DNA of 64,000 nt from positions 75,115,741-75,179,740 of the forward strand of contig NC_063044.1 of assembly GCF_018812025.1 (NCBI RefSeq). Reading direction: 5' to 3'. The position numbers and the translations under genes were made by a program. The DNA is from Megalobrama amblycephala (lineage: Eukaryota > Chordata > Actinopteri > Cypriniformes > Xenocyprididae). Positions within the stretch are counted from its first letter, which is position 1; the number at the start of each line of letters is the position of its first letter. Shown piece after piece: positions 24,401-37,400 of this stretch. Under the pieces are notes generated by a model that worked only from the letters and a program-made list of their open reading frames with translations, searched no databases and was not told where the DNA came from.

Positions 24401-27400
24401 ACTTAGTTATTTTATAATGTTTAATAATTAGTCAAAAACAAAGTGAAGAACAATTAGAGGAAATGGCTGATATATGCGCAAATAAATGCTACTTTGAACA
24501 AGAGTTGTATCTATGGTAGCTGAGAAGGCCATTCTTTGTGTTCTTTTTGAAGAATTTTCAGAGCCTGATGAAATCGGTTTAATACTGCAAAATACACTCA
24601 ATGTTACAATCACTGCCCTTGCCATCCAGAATAAAAGAGATCACATTTGTAAACGACTTTACTTGGATCCATTGTGCGAGCTGTCTCTTTAATCCCACGT
24701 GGTTTATGTACATGTTGTTGACGATTGGGCCGGCATTTTTGACACACCCACCAAACAAGAGAAAACGCATCTTAAACCCATTGCACACTGTTTCCAGGAA
24801 ACATGTCGTTCAGTCCAGAAACTGTATCAAAATATTGCGCACCAGTTTGAGCTTAAACGTGCCTCCTCTAATAGTCCTCCTCAGCAGCAGTTGTACGGAT
24901 GCTTAACGTGTTTATTGCAAATATATTTAATCTTTTTCTCATCAAACAACCAGACTAACAATGAAATTAAATATAACTAGTTGTAAATTAAATATTTTTA
25001 CACACTAATACAAAAAGGAAAGAATAATGCAGACGTGAGTTTGAAGGCTTGGGTTGTAAATGCGTAAACCACTCCCCTCCAACCGTTAGTCGGCTGTGAG
25101 CGAGAGATGGAGAGGAGGAGCGCTGAAGTAAAACTCTGCCCTCTGTTCAATATTCCATTTCACTTGAAATACGTCACAACGTTGTTTGCAACTTCCGGTT
25201 CACGGGGACTTTAATATTCACGCAAGAACGGTCATTCTGACTATCTGACATCCAGAGAACAACAGAGAGATTAAAATACACTTCTGAGATAATGTAGGCC
25301 TTGTGTTTTATTAAAAATGGGTCCCACTTTATATTAAGTGGCCTTACCTTCTATGTAGTTACATAAAAAAAAGTACAATGTACTTATTGGGTTCATATTG
25401 AATTGCAAAACACTTTTGCAGCTATTGAGGTGGATACAGGTAAGGTTAGGGAAAGCTTTGGTGGTATGGGTAGGTTTAAGGGTGGGTTAAGGTGTAAGGG
25501 ATGGGTCAACAGTGTAATTATAAATGTAATTACAGAAAATAATTACAGATGTAATTACATGCAGGTGTTTTTAAAATATAGGTACAATGTAAAAACATGT
25601 ATGTACACAATAAGTGCATTGTATCAAATGATTAATTTAAATGTAAGTACATAGTAGTTAAGGCCAAATCTATCAGTTTGTGTCATGAAGCACCTTTAAC
25701 TCTCCACTCATCCATCATTTCCAGCTCAGATCTTCTGCAGTCAGACTCACTGTTTTGGACGATGTCCTGCATCTTCTTCCAGACTCTGAACGACAGGTTG
25801 CCCAAGTAACGTGGCACATGAATCAAAGCTCCAGAAGCCATCTGTGGATCCGGCTGTGAGCTCTGGACTCTGGAAGAACATTCAGGAGTCAGAACTGCAG
25901 TGGCTTTGGATCAGAACCAGAGAGACCAGAGACAGGAGCAGATCACCTTTCCACTGAGACTGGAAACTCCTGCAGAACAAACACACCATTTATCATCAAG
26001 AACTCACTCAATGAACCAATGATCAACCAATGCTCTGAAATCAGACCTTCAGAAAGCAGACGTCATTGGCTTTCATCATCTCCTCCATGTCTTTGATTGT
26101 GTGTGAAAGAGCTGAGATGTGTCTGTTCATCTCTTCCAGCTTCTCCTTCATCATCTGCTTCTTCTGCTCCTCTTCCTCCCTCAGAGCAGTGATTGTAGCT
26201 TCTTCTTCATCTCTGAGAAACTGATGAAGCTTCTCAAACTGCTGTTTAATCTGACGCTCTGTGTGGTCAGCTTGAGACTGAAATCAGATCACATTCACTT
26301 CAATCATCTCAATCAACACACATCAACACTTCACATCATTAATATCAGAGATAAACTCAGATACCGACATATAACGGATCCAGAAGCAGATTGATGCCCG
26401 TCATTTACAGAAATAATACACTGGAATCCATTATGTTAAATATATCAGATCATAGCTGTATATAGTGATCCTACAGCTGTAATGAAAATGACTCTGATTC
26501 TGTTTCCTCACCTTGATGTGTTGAACTGTTTCCTCAAACTCTCCTTTCATTTCTTCATTGTGTTGAAGTTTCTCTTGTAAGGACTTCAGTGCTGTATTGA
26601 GCTCCTCCTAGAATTGAACAAAAATACAGTTGAAGCTCAAACATCAAGACAATGATTCAAAGCACAGGAGTCAATCCATCTCTGTAAGGATCAAAAAAAG
26701 CTCAATTAAAGTTTTGGAGTGTCCTTGTCAAAGTCCTGACTTGAACCCAATTGAGATGATGTGCAAGACCTTAAACAGGAAGTTCATGCTTGAAACCCCT
26801 CCAGATAAGTGGGTCAAAATCCACCACAGCACTGTGAAAGACTGATCTCCAGTTATCATGTGTTCAGCTGCAGTTATTGCTGCTAAAGTGGGTGATTAGT
26901 TTTTTACACGGGTGATAGGTGTTAAAAACTGGACTCTGTGTTTACTGAGGTTGCCTTTGTTTTCTTGTATTTTGTTTGAAGATCTAAAACTAGCATGAGA
27001 CACAAAAACTGAAGAAATCAGGATGAACATGATATTATATTTGACCAATTATTCCTTCCTTACATGTGAAATAAGAGTCATTTGTCTTACCTTGTATGAT
27101 GGGACAACTTCATTGATGGGTCTGACTGTGTGACTGATGTGTTTTTGTGAAGTAAAGCACACTACACACACAGGCTGTTTGTCCTCCAGACAGAAGAGTT
27201 TGAGTTTCTCACTGTGTAAACTGCAGATCTCCTCAGATCCTGATGAACGCCTCTCATTTCTCTCCTTCAGGAACGACTCACACAAGTTTTTTAACGCCAG
27301 ATTAGGAGGAGGTTTATCTTTTGAGGATCTTCTCCTGCAGACAGGACACTCCTGAGTTTTCTTGGTTCTCCAGAACTGTTGAAGACACTCTTTACAAAAA

Positions 27401-27492
27401 CTGTGACTACATGATAAAATAACAGGAGCCTTGAAGATTTCATGACATACAGGACAAATATAATCATCTTCAGCTGCTGAAGCCATTTTCAC
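21461..27492 (-). CDS. TRIM-family E3 ligase copy C, complete six-exon gene
   Basis: Exons on the minus strand: 27091-27492 (RING C13/C16/C28/H30/C33/C36/C49/C52; B-box C90/H93/C101/D104/C109/C112/H118/H121), 26512-26607 and 26047-26277 (coiled coil), 25947-25969 (23 nt), 25751-25869, and 21461-21957 (PRY/SPRY). Summed length is 1,368 nt, 455 residues, all in phase with no stop. SPRY landmarks: [31 protein letters not shown]. Expected role: ubiquitin ligase whose SPRY binds a target, often in antiviral or inflammatory responses in fish; the substrate is unknown. Intron 5 is 3.8 kb and full of transposon relics. The exon 4 donor has a 4-nt change (see findings). Assignment of this SPRY exon to this copy is by position and phase. 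It resembles TRIM35/TRIM39-like proteins, but I give no symbol. Confidence 0.8.
22080..23149. other. Intron 5 of TRIM copy C, repeat-rich
   Basis: A and T homopolymers near 22,190-22,240 and unclassified interspersed sequence. Short open frames do not resemble known proteins. Confidence 0.4.
23158..23526. mobile_element. hAT-type MITE with 8-bp target duplication
   Basis: 369 bp element with terminal inverted repeats of about 40 bp (CACTTTATATTAAGTGGCC at the left, its inverse at the right) flanked by the direct 8-bp repeat GAAACACT at 23150-23157 and 23527-23534. An 8-bp duplication is typical of the hAT superfamily. It has no transposase. Confidence 0.85.
23535..25300. other. Mosaic of interspersed repeat fragments in intron 5 of copy C
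   Basis: The sequence resumes the host repeat split by the MITE, then passes into at least one further unclassified element (about 24,580-25,220) containing TTTACTTGGATCCATTGTGC and CAACTTCCGGTTCACGGGG. No supported gene. Confidence 0.35.
25318..25668. mobile_element. Second copy of the hAT-type MITE, right end clipped
   Basis: Left end CCCACTTTATATTAAGTGGCC. The right inverted repeat stops at AAGGCCA and runs straight into the edge of the TRIM copy C duplication unit, so the unit boundary lies within or next to the element. Confidence 0.75.
26690..26900 (+). mobile_element. Tc1 transposase relic, copy C
   Basis: The plus frame reads [20 protein letters not shown] then KWVKIHH, the best-preserved of the five relics. 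Confidence 0.7.
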
Positions 27493-28116
27493 TGTTTGAG
27501 CTCCAGCAGTCTAAACTTTACTTTCACTTTCTGAATAACGGTTTCAAAAATGAATCATGAGGATTTGCTGTCTGTTCAGAAAGTAACTTCACAAAAATCC
27601 TTCTTGAAGTTTTTCCTCTTTGTTCTCCACTGATCGCTGATTCTTTATTGATTTTGTCAAGAGAGAAGAAAGTCCGTTTGACTGAAAGGAGAAATAAGTC
27701 AGTCTCTTCCTGGTGAGTGTTGTGAGAGGGTGGAGTTTATAATCGCCTATACGGGTGTGTTCAAACAGGAACTATAGGATTTCTTCAGGTTAGATGTATT
27801 AAAAATGAACTTGTATTGAAACATTAAATTAAAATGCTGTAAAACCTTGGATAAAACAACAATGAACAATGACAACACACAAATATTAATAATAAAAGAC
27901 CCCAAAACACTTATGTGTTTTATTTATTGCTTTTTATCTGTCAGAGAATTTCTCTTAATGATGGTTATGGGAGGAATGTGTCACAAGTTACAACACACAT
28001 AAGTGTGCATAAGGGGCCAAAAACAATCAGAGTGCCTGAGGTCAATAAACTGTCCTGTTTCAAAACATTAGATTTTTCTGACTCTTATTTCAGGCTTTAC
28101 AGGTTAAAGTAGGCGT

Positions 28117-28277
28117 TCAATCCTCATAGTTGGAGCAGATGAAGTTGAGCACACATGTTGGAGGAAGGCTGATCCAATGCTGATCTCCTGCCGTCTGCAT
28201 GGCTCAGACTCTCCGCTCACGGCTGCAGTCTTTCGGACCGTTGCCTTCGCCCTCCGCCCAGTTCTGATAACACACCA
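28117..28277 (-). pseudogene. C-type lectin domain relic, copy C (truncated)
   Basis: Only the last part of the CTLD exon remains (CYQNW to LNFICSNYED, stop). It has the same in-frame TGA as copy B in the segment before AMQTAGDQ. Homology ends abruptly at about 28,277, where another repeat starts. Confidence 0.65.
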
Positions 28278-28289
28278 CAGGTACGGAGA

Positions 28290-28770
28290 TCTCCAGGCCG
28301 GGTCTATGAGCTCTGGGTGCCATGGTGGGTTGGGAGCTTCAGGAAGCCATGGCAGATTGGGAGCTTCAGGACACCATGGCGGTGAGGCCTCAGTGGCCCT
28401 GGCCACTACGACCATGGGTATATTGCCCCCCCACCCCCAAAACTTCTTTGGGAGGATCCGCACATCCCTGAGCTGGAGCGGAATGAAGAAATGGATTCTG
28501 TTTGGAATGAAGGGAATGAAGTGGGCTCGTGGAAAGGAGTGGGCTCTAGTGCTGAGTCTGGAGCTGACAATGGGACTGGAGCAGAGTCTGGAGCCATCTC
28601 TGGATTACAGGACATCCCCTCATAGTCCACTAACAGGCCAAGGGGCACAAGTGTGGGAACCATTACGGCTGAGGGCTCAGTTGTTACGGCGTCCATCTTG
28701 AATGAGGGCTCAGACGTGGTGGCCATCTTAAACGAGGGCTCAGGCCCATCACAGTGGCCTTCTCAGCAAA
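28290..28770. repeat. Unclassified repeat with short internal tandem phrases
   Basis: GGGAGCTTCAGG followed by a CCATGG phrase occurs in tandem near 28,330-28,380, and GAGGGCTCAG recurs near 28,670-28,740. The minus frame gives a Pro/Ser/Glu-rich stretch with APDSA repeats, suggestive of a retroelement gag or linker, but I cannot identify it. Confidence 0.35.
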
Positions 28771-29897
28771 CTGTACGTTCCTATGTATAATAACAGCAAC
28801 CCCCCTACTCTTACTATTAAAATTAGAATGATATATTTGTGTAAAGCCTCCTCTGTGAAGTTTAGCATGGTCCTTGTTCAACAAATGAGACTCTTGTAAA
28901 TATAATATAACCATAATAATGTAACATAACCTGAATTTAAACTTGAACTACGCAGTCATTAATGTGATGCTCATGTTTAGCCAACCACCTGCATCTGGTG
29001 TATGCACTTGTCCTTACAAGTCAGGTTCTTCAAAATGAAGTCTTTATCTTTTACCGGGTCCTTGAAGCTTGTCTCTTTTCCATCCCGTGTCGTGATCCTC
29101 AAAACTGCAGGGTATCTCAGCCCAAAGCAAACCATCTCACAGCTGTGGCGTAAACTCCTCACCTCATTGAAAGCTGCTCGCTGCTTGCTCACTGTCTGGG
29201 TGAAATCGGGAAGGATCCGTATTCGATCGTCGTGGACTGTAGTGACTAACTTCATTTCTATGGCTTTCTTCAGAATGTCCTCTTTTTCAGAGAAATAATG
29301 ACACCTCACCACAAAGGTGCGCGGTGGTTCATTGTCATCAGTTGGTCTGCTGCGAAGGGTGCGATGAGCTCGGTCTAAGAGAGGGGTTTTCTCGAGGTTG
29401 AGGGCCTCTTTCAAGAGACCGGCCACAAACTCAGTTATCCGTTTGCCATGCTCTCATCCCTCCTTTACTCCTGTAATGCAAAAGTTTGAGCTGCGTGACT
29501 TCACCTCCAGATCCTCACTCCATTCTTTCAGTACGGCCAACTCCTTTTTCATAACAGTAAACTCCTTCTCAAGGGTAGTAATGGAGTCCGAATCCCCCCA
29601 TCGCAGCCTCCAATTCGGTCACTTGTTCCTCCACTGCTTCCACTCTGGCATTGACACGCTCCACTGCATTGCGTAAATCGGTCCAGAGCTGGTCAACTTG
29701 GCTGCAGAGTACAGCTGATTGAGCAGCAGCGTTTTCTTATATTTTTGCAATCAGGTCCTCTTTGAGTGAATTAATTGCTTGGAGAACCATATAGTTGTCG
29801 CTCGCTGCGTCTTTCCTTGAAGTAGTTTGGAGTTCGATATTAGCATTACTGCTGGTAGCAAATTCTGCATCTCTGCGGTTTCTCCGGCTCTTATTCA
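28770..29897 (-). mobile_element. L1 LINE 5' portion: ORF1 and start of ORF2
   Basis: Minus strand. ORF1 begins near 29,897 (MNKSRRNRRDAEF), has a premature stop after EDLIAKI, then a heptad-rich coiled coil (VERVNARVEAVEEQVTELE). The open frame 28977-29426 carries the L1 ORF1p RRM and C-terminal domain (DRAHRTLRSRP, RTFVVRCHYFSEKE, RIRILPDF, KQRAAFNEVR, GLRYPAVLRI). ORF2 starts in 28684-28914 with endonuclease motifs LQESHLL and SRGVAVIIHRNVQF, then breaks off at about 28,770. RT is absent. Retaining the 5' end and losing the 3' end is the reverse of usual LINE truncation. Confidence 0.8.
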
Positions 29898-30059
29898 TTT
29901 CGCTTCAAAAGTGGCTCAAACTGTATTTAAACCAACTGTTAAGCCCTTAATAACACACAAAGGCAGCTTTAGGATACTAGTGCATAAAATAAGAGCTATA
30001 TAAAGCGAACAACAACTCTACATCTTTACATGGCGCCGCTCCAACCAGAAGTCTCTATA

Positions 30060-30650
30060 TACAATTTAATCACAGTTTAAATAATAGATTATTTTCATCC
30101 TACTAAGAGAAACAACATGAAGTTGACCGTTTAGTCACAGGTTTGATTTATTGACAATAAAACAATTTTTAGACAAAAACATCTGACTGTAGGCCTTCAT
30201 GAATCATGACATATCAGAAATCACTGATCACTGGTTTATTATTACACATAATCTGTACATATCAAACGATCTGTAACAAAGCAATTGTGACAAAAACTTT
30301 TTTACTCACATAATCTGCGCCATTCCTGTCGGATCCAATATATCCAATAAGGCACAGCATCATTTCTGTAATATCAGGCTTTCTGCAAATCCAATGCAGC
30401 TACTGTGTTTTTCCACAACCTGGCACTACACAACATTTTGCACTCTTGTTTATCTCTTAGGCATGTTTATCTCTTAGTTGCTCAATCCAGTGTTAGTGTC
30501 ACGTCTGTTATTTACCTACTACTTGTGAATCTGAGTGGGGCTACAGAGGTAATGATTTAGAAGTAGGTGTTGATCTTCTTCTGCAGAGGTGGTCTTAAAA
30601 AATAGGCACATTCCACAACCAGTCATAATCTGGCCTTGGTTAACATAAAA
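30060..30650. repeat. Segmental-duplication fragment (SOUL-fragment flank), copy C unit
   Basis: Matches about 5,740-6,290 of copy A and 15,580-16,130 of copy B, showing that the C unit once contained the same downstream flank. The SOUL exons themselves are not found here. Confidence 0.6.
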
Positions 30651-31108
30651 GTGGTCAAACTCTCAAGCAAGGACCTCTACATTCCAATTGGTTGCCGCCG
30701 AACCGCGCCATAGCTCATTACCATAAAGTTGGCCTGACTTTAACTCTCCTCGACGCTCTCACTGTCCAAGATGTGCCACGCCGCTCTCGCCGGAGTTCGC
30801 CGCCGGCTCACATTGAAAATTAATGACTTCCTGTCACTTTGACGCTCTCGCCGGCAGCGGTGTGAACACATGGTGAGTGTTGCTGTAGTGTTGGATATCA
30901 CAATTTCGTCATCAGAAGAGTAGGTATATACAGTAAGCGCACCACTGTTTTTTTGTAAAAGCAGGTCGCACATGCGCATTAACTTTTATTTGCAATAATA
31001 TAATAATAATCATAATTAGTGTATCCACAAGGTGGCAACCATGCCCTGGGGAGTCGATTCACAAGGTCAAGAAAAACTGGATAAACAGAATAGACCCGGA
31101 ACACATGG

Positions 31109-31203
31109 GAGCTACAGTGACAACAGAGGCCTATATAGACGAGAGATTGTGTGAAGAGGTTAGAAAGTACCCTCATTTGTACAATTCTTGCATGAAAGAA
31201 CAC
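31109..31203 (+). pseudogene. MADF (Myb/SANT-like) domain N-terminal fragment
   Basis: The plus frame reads TTEAYIDERLCEEVRKYPHLY then NSCMKEHK, the start of a MADF DNA-binding domain as in the Myb-like partner proteins of Harbinger transposons and host genes derived from them. Homology stops at the Lys, close to the usual exon end, and no second exon is evident before 31,400. Likely a transposon relic. Confidence 0.55.
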
Positions 31204-31428
31204 AAATGTTTACATGGGTTATTACTCGTGGCGAGAGATTTCTCAAAACTTGCTCGAACGCTTGTGTATGCGTGCGAGTCAAGTGAAGGCTGTGTGTTCG
31301 ACTGTCAAGAAAAAAGAAATATACTTTAATAATATACTTTAATACTTTAATAATTTACTCTTGAGATCTGGATACAAATATTGGAAACATGATGAAAGCA
31401 GGAAGATCCAGACCTACAGGAGTAACAT

Positions 31429-34400
31429 TTACTGACTATTGACCGCTAAGATCCTCAGAGACCCAAGACACCAGAAGAATGGAAAGAGTGTGTCAGTGAA
31501 GGTGGATTTGAATGTATGTAGATGTGTGTTAGTTACAGGATCAGAGAATGACACCTTTCTTCTGCCATAGTCCAGAGACACTCTCACACGATCAAGCTTC
31601 TGTTTAACACGAAAACCAAAACCTAAAGACAGTCCTGTAGAATTATACCACACACTCCAGGCATCAGTGTCAAAGAAATCCTGTCCCTTCCTCTGGTTTG
31701 ATGCTGTAGTGACTCCAAGCTCCCAGTCTGAACTCTCTTTAACCTCTATATCCCAGCAGTGTGTTCCTGAGTTAAACCCCTCTGAACCCAGAACACAGGG
31801 ATCACAGTCAAATCTCTCTGGATTATCAGGAAGAGGTTGTTTGTTCCAGCTGTTTCTCACACTGGTCAGATCATCAGACAGGACAAGTTCTGGATGAGCC
31901 GTGTTTGGATCCAGAATCACAGGAGCTGATGAGACACAATCAACAGATGATTTTATTCTGATGTTCATATAATGATCAAGAGTGAACCAACACAGATTAT
32001 TATGAATCATGACACTCGTCCTGTTGATCAGACACATCAGATCACTGTCAGTGTTGTTATTAGCTTCACACTCATTTTCATCATCAACTACAAACTATTA
32101 AATGTGTGATTTAGACATTTGTGTCCATCAAGAGAAACCAATACTCCTGGAAAGTTAAATCATAACTCCTCCTAACAACCACCAAACTCGACTCAGACCT
32201 TCAGACTGTTCTGACTCAGATCACTTTATCTTTTATATTAATTAATCTATCTATCTATCTATCTATCTATCATGAAGCACCTTTAACTCTCCACCCATCC
32301 ATCATTTCCAGCTCAGATCTCCTGCAGTCAGACTCACTGTTTTGGACGATGTCCTGCATCTTCTTCCAGACTCTGAACGGCAGGTTGCCCAAGTAACGTG
32401 GCACATGAATCAAAGCTCCAGAAGCCATCTGTGGATCCGGCCGTGAGCTCTGGACTCTGGAAGAACATTCAGGAGTCAGAACTGCAGTGGCTTTGGATCA
32501 GAACCAGAGAGACCAGAGACAGGAGCAGATCACTCACCTTTCCATTGAGACTGGAAACTCCTGCAGAACAAACACACCATTTATCATCAAGAACTCAATC
32601 AATGAACCAATGATCAACCAATGATCTGAAATCAGACCTTCAGAAAGCAGACGTCATTGGCTTTCATCATCTCCTCCATGTCTTTGATTGTGTGTGAAAG
32701 AGCTGAGATGTGTCTCTTCATCTCCTCCAGCTTCTTCTTCATCATCTGCTTCTTCTGCTCCTCTTCCTTCCTCAGAGCAATGATTGTAGCTTCTTCTTCA
32801 TCTCTGAGAAACTGATGAAGCTTCTCAAACTGCTGTTTAATCTGATGCTCTGTGTGCTCAGCTTGAGACTGAAATCAGATCACATTCACTTCAATCATCT
32901 CAATCAACACACATCAACACTTCACATCATTAATATCAGTGATAAACTCAGACACTGACATATAACGGATCCAGAAGCAGATTGATACTCGTTATTTACA
33001 GAAATAATAAACTGGAATCCATTATATTAAATATATCAGATCATAGCTGTATATAGTGATCCTACAGCTGTAATGAAAATGACTCTGATACTGTTCCCTT
33101 TCGAAAGGGAACTTCAACTCTGCGTTTGCAAAAGCTATGGGGAACGTCACGTGACTCAGTGTCTGAAAGCCAACTATCCAACAACTCCAATCCCTATTGG
33201 CCGGCGACAGCCTATGATGTCATATGGCGCGACCCGGAAGTATAAAAGGCCTGGAGTTTGAGAGGGGTGTTACAGTCTCTCAGCCTCCGGGGTGGCTGGC
33301 GGGGATGAGCTCCTGGATGACGATGATGTCCTGTCATTGACATCATCGGATTCGGGAGCAAATGTTCTTCTGGCAGCTAACCCCCGAGAGCAGGAGATGG
33401 CAGTGGAGGAACAAGCGGTTGCGACTGCTTCTTTCTCCAAGCCTCCTTGCCCAGCATATGCTGAGTTACTGGAGGTTGTGGAATGCGCTGCCAGCAGGCT
33501 GCAGCTGCAGTGGGAGTGCGTGAAGAAAGAGACGGCTCGCGGCAGGTTAGATGAACGGTTTCTTTCTGACCACAACCCTGTAACTCCAGTGAGCCTTCCA
33601 TTCCTTCCAGATCTCCACGTAGAGATCAAGAAGGCATGGAAGAACCCATACTCGGCCAGGATTCATCCACATCAGTGGGGGAATTTCTCTGATGTGGAGG
33701 GATTGGGCCAGCATGGGTATGTGTCGTTGCCGCCTATTGATGAGAGGTTTGCTTTCTCATCACAGGCAGTACACAGACACTTAAAGCTCCGGGTCTGCCG
33801 TCCAGACCCCTTAAGGTTACATCCCGTCTGAACGGCAGGGCATACGCTGCTGCAGGTCAGGCTGGCACGGTTTTGCACACTATGGCGGTGTTGCAAGCCT
33901 ACCAGGCTGATCTGCTGAAGGACCTGGATCAAGGGCAGGGTTTGTCCCCTGATGCAGTAGTTGAGCTGCACCGCACCATGGATCTCGCTCTCCGGGCCAG
34001 CAAGCAGACGGCCACCTCGATTGGGAGATCGATGGCGGCCATGTTGGCCACAGAGGCATCTGTGGCTGAACATGGCGGACATCAGGGAGAAAGAGAAGGG
34101 CTTTCTCCTTGATGTTGCGGTTTCGCCAAATGAACTTTTCGGCGGTTCCGTTGAGACGGGTGTCAGAAGGTTCAGGGAGGCAAAGGTGCGCTCAGCAGCT
34201 TATAAGAACTGCATACCGCTCAGGTCCGATCCTGGGCCCAGACAGCCAGGAGGCCCTGGCCCGTCTCGAGCCGAGACTCAGAGACAGGGTCAGAGATCTA
34301 GTGTCGCCGCTCGAGCTCCTCCTCCACCTTGGAGTAAGTCGCAGAAGCAGCGGGATACGAGGAAGAGGAAGGTGGAGTTAAGAGAGGTGATCGAACACCG

Positions 34401-37400
34401 GCAACAGCAATGCCGCTGATCAATCCTCTCTCTTGGCGAAAGTATTATTACATCTGCCTTCGCCCTTCTTCCTCGGCCTCCCAGGTGATTTTAATCACTG
34501 TACATGTTCAGGATGACACCTTTGAACAGTCAGGCTGATGGCCGGGCCCATGATGAAGTTCTTTCTGAAGGCCCGCCTTCTGGCTTGATAGGTAAAGGGT
34601 TCTTTGGGCTTATAGAACCTTGCATTTCATCCTTCCCATACAAACACGTGAAGGAGGAGTCTTTGGTCTTCGAGCCACAGGAAGGTAAGACAAGGTCTGA
34701 TTTAATTTTTAAATATTTGACCTTGTTTTGTTCCTGTATAATTTTCCTGAGCATGTAGCAGTAAAATATTATTATAGGGGTTTTGGGCAAAACTGGAGTG
34801 ATGTAAGACTGACTGAGCAGGCTACAAAATGGCTGCCGCTTAGTCTTTCATTATATATGAGTAGCTTCCCAGCTATTTTTCAGTATAGTCTGAGTTGGCA
34901 CTCATTACTTTAGTTTATGTGTCTACGGCAGCCCTAAACGCCCCCCTGACATTTTAGCTTGTGAACTTCACTTTATTTCTCTCTTCATGAGATTTGGAAG
35001 TGAGGACCAGGCTTTGTTATGGTGCCTGTTGTAAAAAATAGGCCTATAGCTTAGCGGCCAGGCTAGAGCTAGGTTATGTGTGGTATAAGAATTAACCCCA
35101 TATGTATTTACTATCCCTTTTCAGGATGTATAGTTCCTGGTTCTGGCCTCCTCCCGAGGGAGTTGTTTAGGCCGTATGCCCATTATCCTCTTGTTTATGT
35201 AGGTGCAATTTTTAGTTTAACAGCTATGTTGTAGACTGTTTTTGACTCCCTGATGCTGTTTCTCAGGTGGTAGACCCTCATCTTTGCGTAGATAAGTTAT
35301 GCAGGTGTTTGCTAGGCCCCACTTTCTAGAACTTTCATGCTGAAGGGAATGATTTTCCTCTGAGCCACTTGATGTCTGTATTTATCAAGTTTGAGTTGAC
35401 AATGCTAGTTTTTTAGCTTTCATCCTCTAGGGCTTAGAACAGATTTGAGAATCTGTATGAGAGAGTGTTTTTCCTTTTAAACAGCATGTTAATCAAAATT
35501 TTGTGTTACTTTGAGTTCTAGATTTTTGCCCTACATTTGTATGTGAGCTTACTTATGCTGCCACAGGTTAGCACCTGTTCTTATAAATAGTAGGCCCTTT
35601 TTGCTGTAAAGTGGCCTCTATTTGAGAGGATGGTGACTATATATTCCCCAGCTAAGAGGTTTATTTGTGTCACTGAGTGCATCACCTATTGGATTGCATA
35701 CTCAGGGTAGTTAGAACCAGTTTTTTGAGGAAAGTTGGTATCCATTTAGCTCCCTCCTTGGTGATCTTGTTAGCAGCTATATTGCATATAACTCGGATTG
35801 TAGGCTTTATGATATTCAGCCTCCTTCTAGTTAGCAGTTGTTTTCTACAATGCTGTTTAACTGATCATAGTTTGCTCACATATTTATACATATTTACACT
35901 GCCACAGGCCCTGCCACGTGTCTGAGGTAGTAGGCCTTATAGCCTCCCTTAGACCATGTTGGCTTTGTTTGGTTCCCTTTAGTCACATGTTTAGGGTACA
36001 TTGCCTGTTGGAATGTGTAGCCTAGCGCAGGTGGCAGTTAGCTTCCCATAGTTATGTTGGGTTAAAGCTGGTTCCCTGTAGCTTGGTTCCCTTTTAAATT
36101 CACGAGCTGAAGCCACGTGTCATTGAATCGGCAGGCCCCTTCAGGCCTCCTTTTTAGTCCACATGTTGGCACAGTTTGTGTTTTTAATTTGCAAACAGGC
36201 TGAACGCCACTTGTTGCTGGAATGGTAGGCCCCTCAAGGCCTCCTTTTTTAGTCGACTTGTTGGCAGGATGCCTGGGAAACCATGCCACCATCGGCCACG
36301 CCCCATCGCTGATGGATAGGCCCTAGCATAATGCCACCTAGCATAATGTTACATTATATATGCAAGAAAGTTTTTTTTTTTTTTTTTTTTGGGTTAAATA
36401 AGGTTTTCTTCTTCCTTGTAATAAGAGCTTTGTATTATTTCTGATGTGCAATATATTCTTTATTCAACATAAAGAATACATATTATTTATTACTTATTTA
36501 CGTTTATTATTTGTATGTGGGTGCACTTGAATAACTAAATTTCGTTGTACAGCTGTACAGTGACAATAAAGATTTCTATTCTATTCTATTCTAAACAGGC
36601 CTGTTCATGATGTTTGGCAGCGTTTCATGTATTCCCTCTTTGGAAATCCCTAATACATGGCCTCTTGGGTGGTATGGTTATGGTAGCCACTTGCTGATGC
36701 CACGTGTTTACTAAGGTAGGCCTACCTCGGCCTCTGGTGTAACATGTGAGTTCAGTTCAGTTATGTACTCCTCTCGCTGAGAGTAACAAGGTGCTTTTAC
36801 TGAGTATTTTGAGTGGCTGGCCCTCTCAGGTTGATTATGGTAGTGAAACCTTACTAAGGTTTGGTTTACCCTATATCTGCCTCCCTGAGTCTGATTCCTA
36901 CTCTAGTTGAGCTAAGAGCCACCTAGTGCCTAGGGTGGATCTATTGTGCTCCTAGAAACGGCCACTAGACTTACGCTGTGTGGCTTAAAGGTTGCTAGGC
37001 CCTATGGGCCGCCTTTTTGAACACACTGGTATATGTTTGTGTAAAAATTTTCTTTGAGAATTATCTGTATACACTTCTGGTTGGCCAGAGGCCCAAGTGA
37101 TAAATCCAACCTCCTATGGTTGGTTATTTATCGGTCTTGGTGCCTAAACACTGCCACGATCTGATGCCACGTGTCTGTTAAGGTTATAGTCCCTTCCAGG
37201 CATTTCTTAATATGTGTTGGCATACGCTGTACTCCTCTTGCTTTAAAGAGTAAAAAGGTGCTTTTACTGAGTACACTGCTCATTGGATTGTGTTAGGTGG
37301 ATTGTCATGCGGGCGCTTTGCAGCACTCTTATGCTGCCATTGAAGCTGTCTGTCTGCCCCAGCAAGACAGGTGTTCAGGGTGGCCAATTTCTGAATATAC

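Noticed and set aside
24579..24980. Possible small gene in TRIM copy C intron 5
   Set aside because: Overlapping frames on both strands without recognisable domains, inside repetitive sequence.
33270..33629. Minus-strand frames opposite the DIRS gag
   Set aside because: Shadow of the gag frame; low-complexity Ser/Arg composition.
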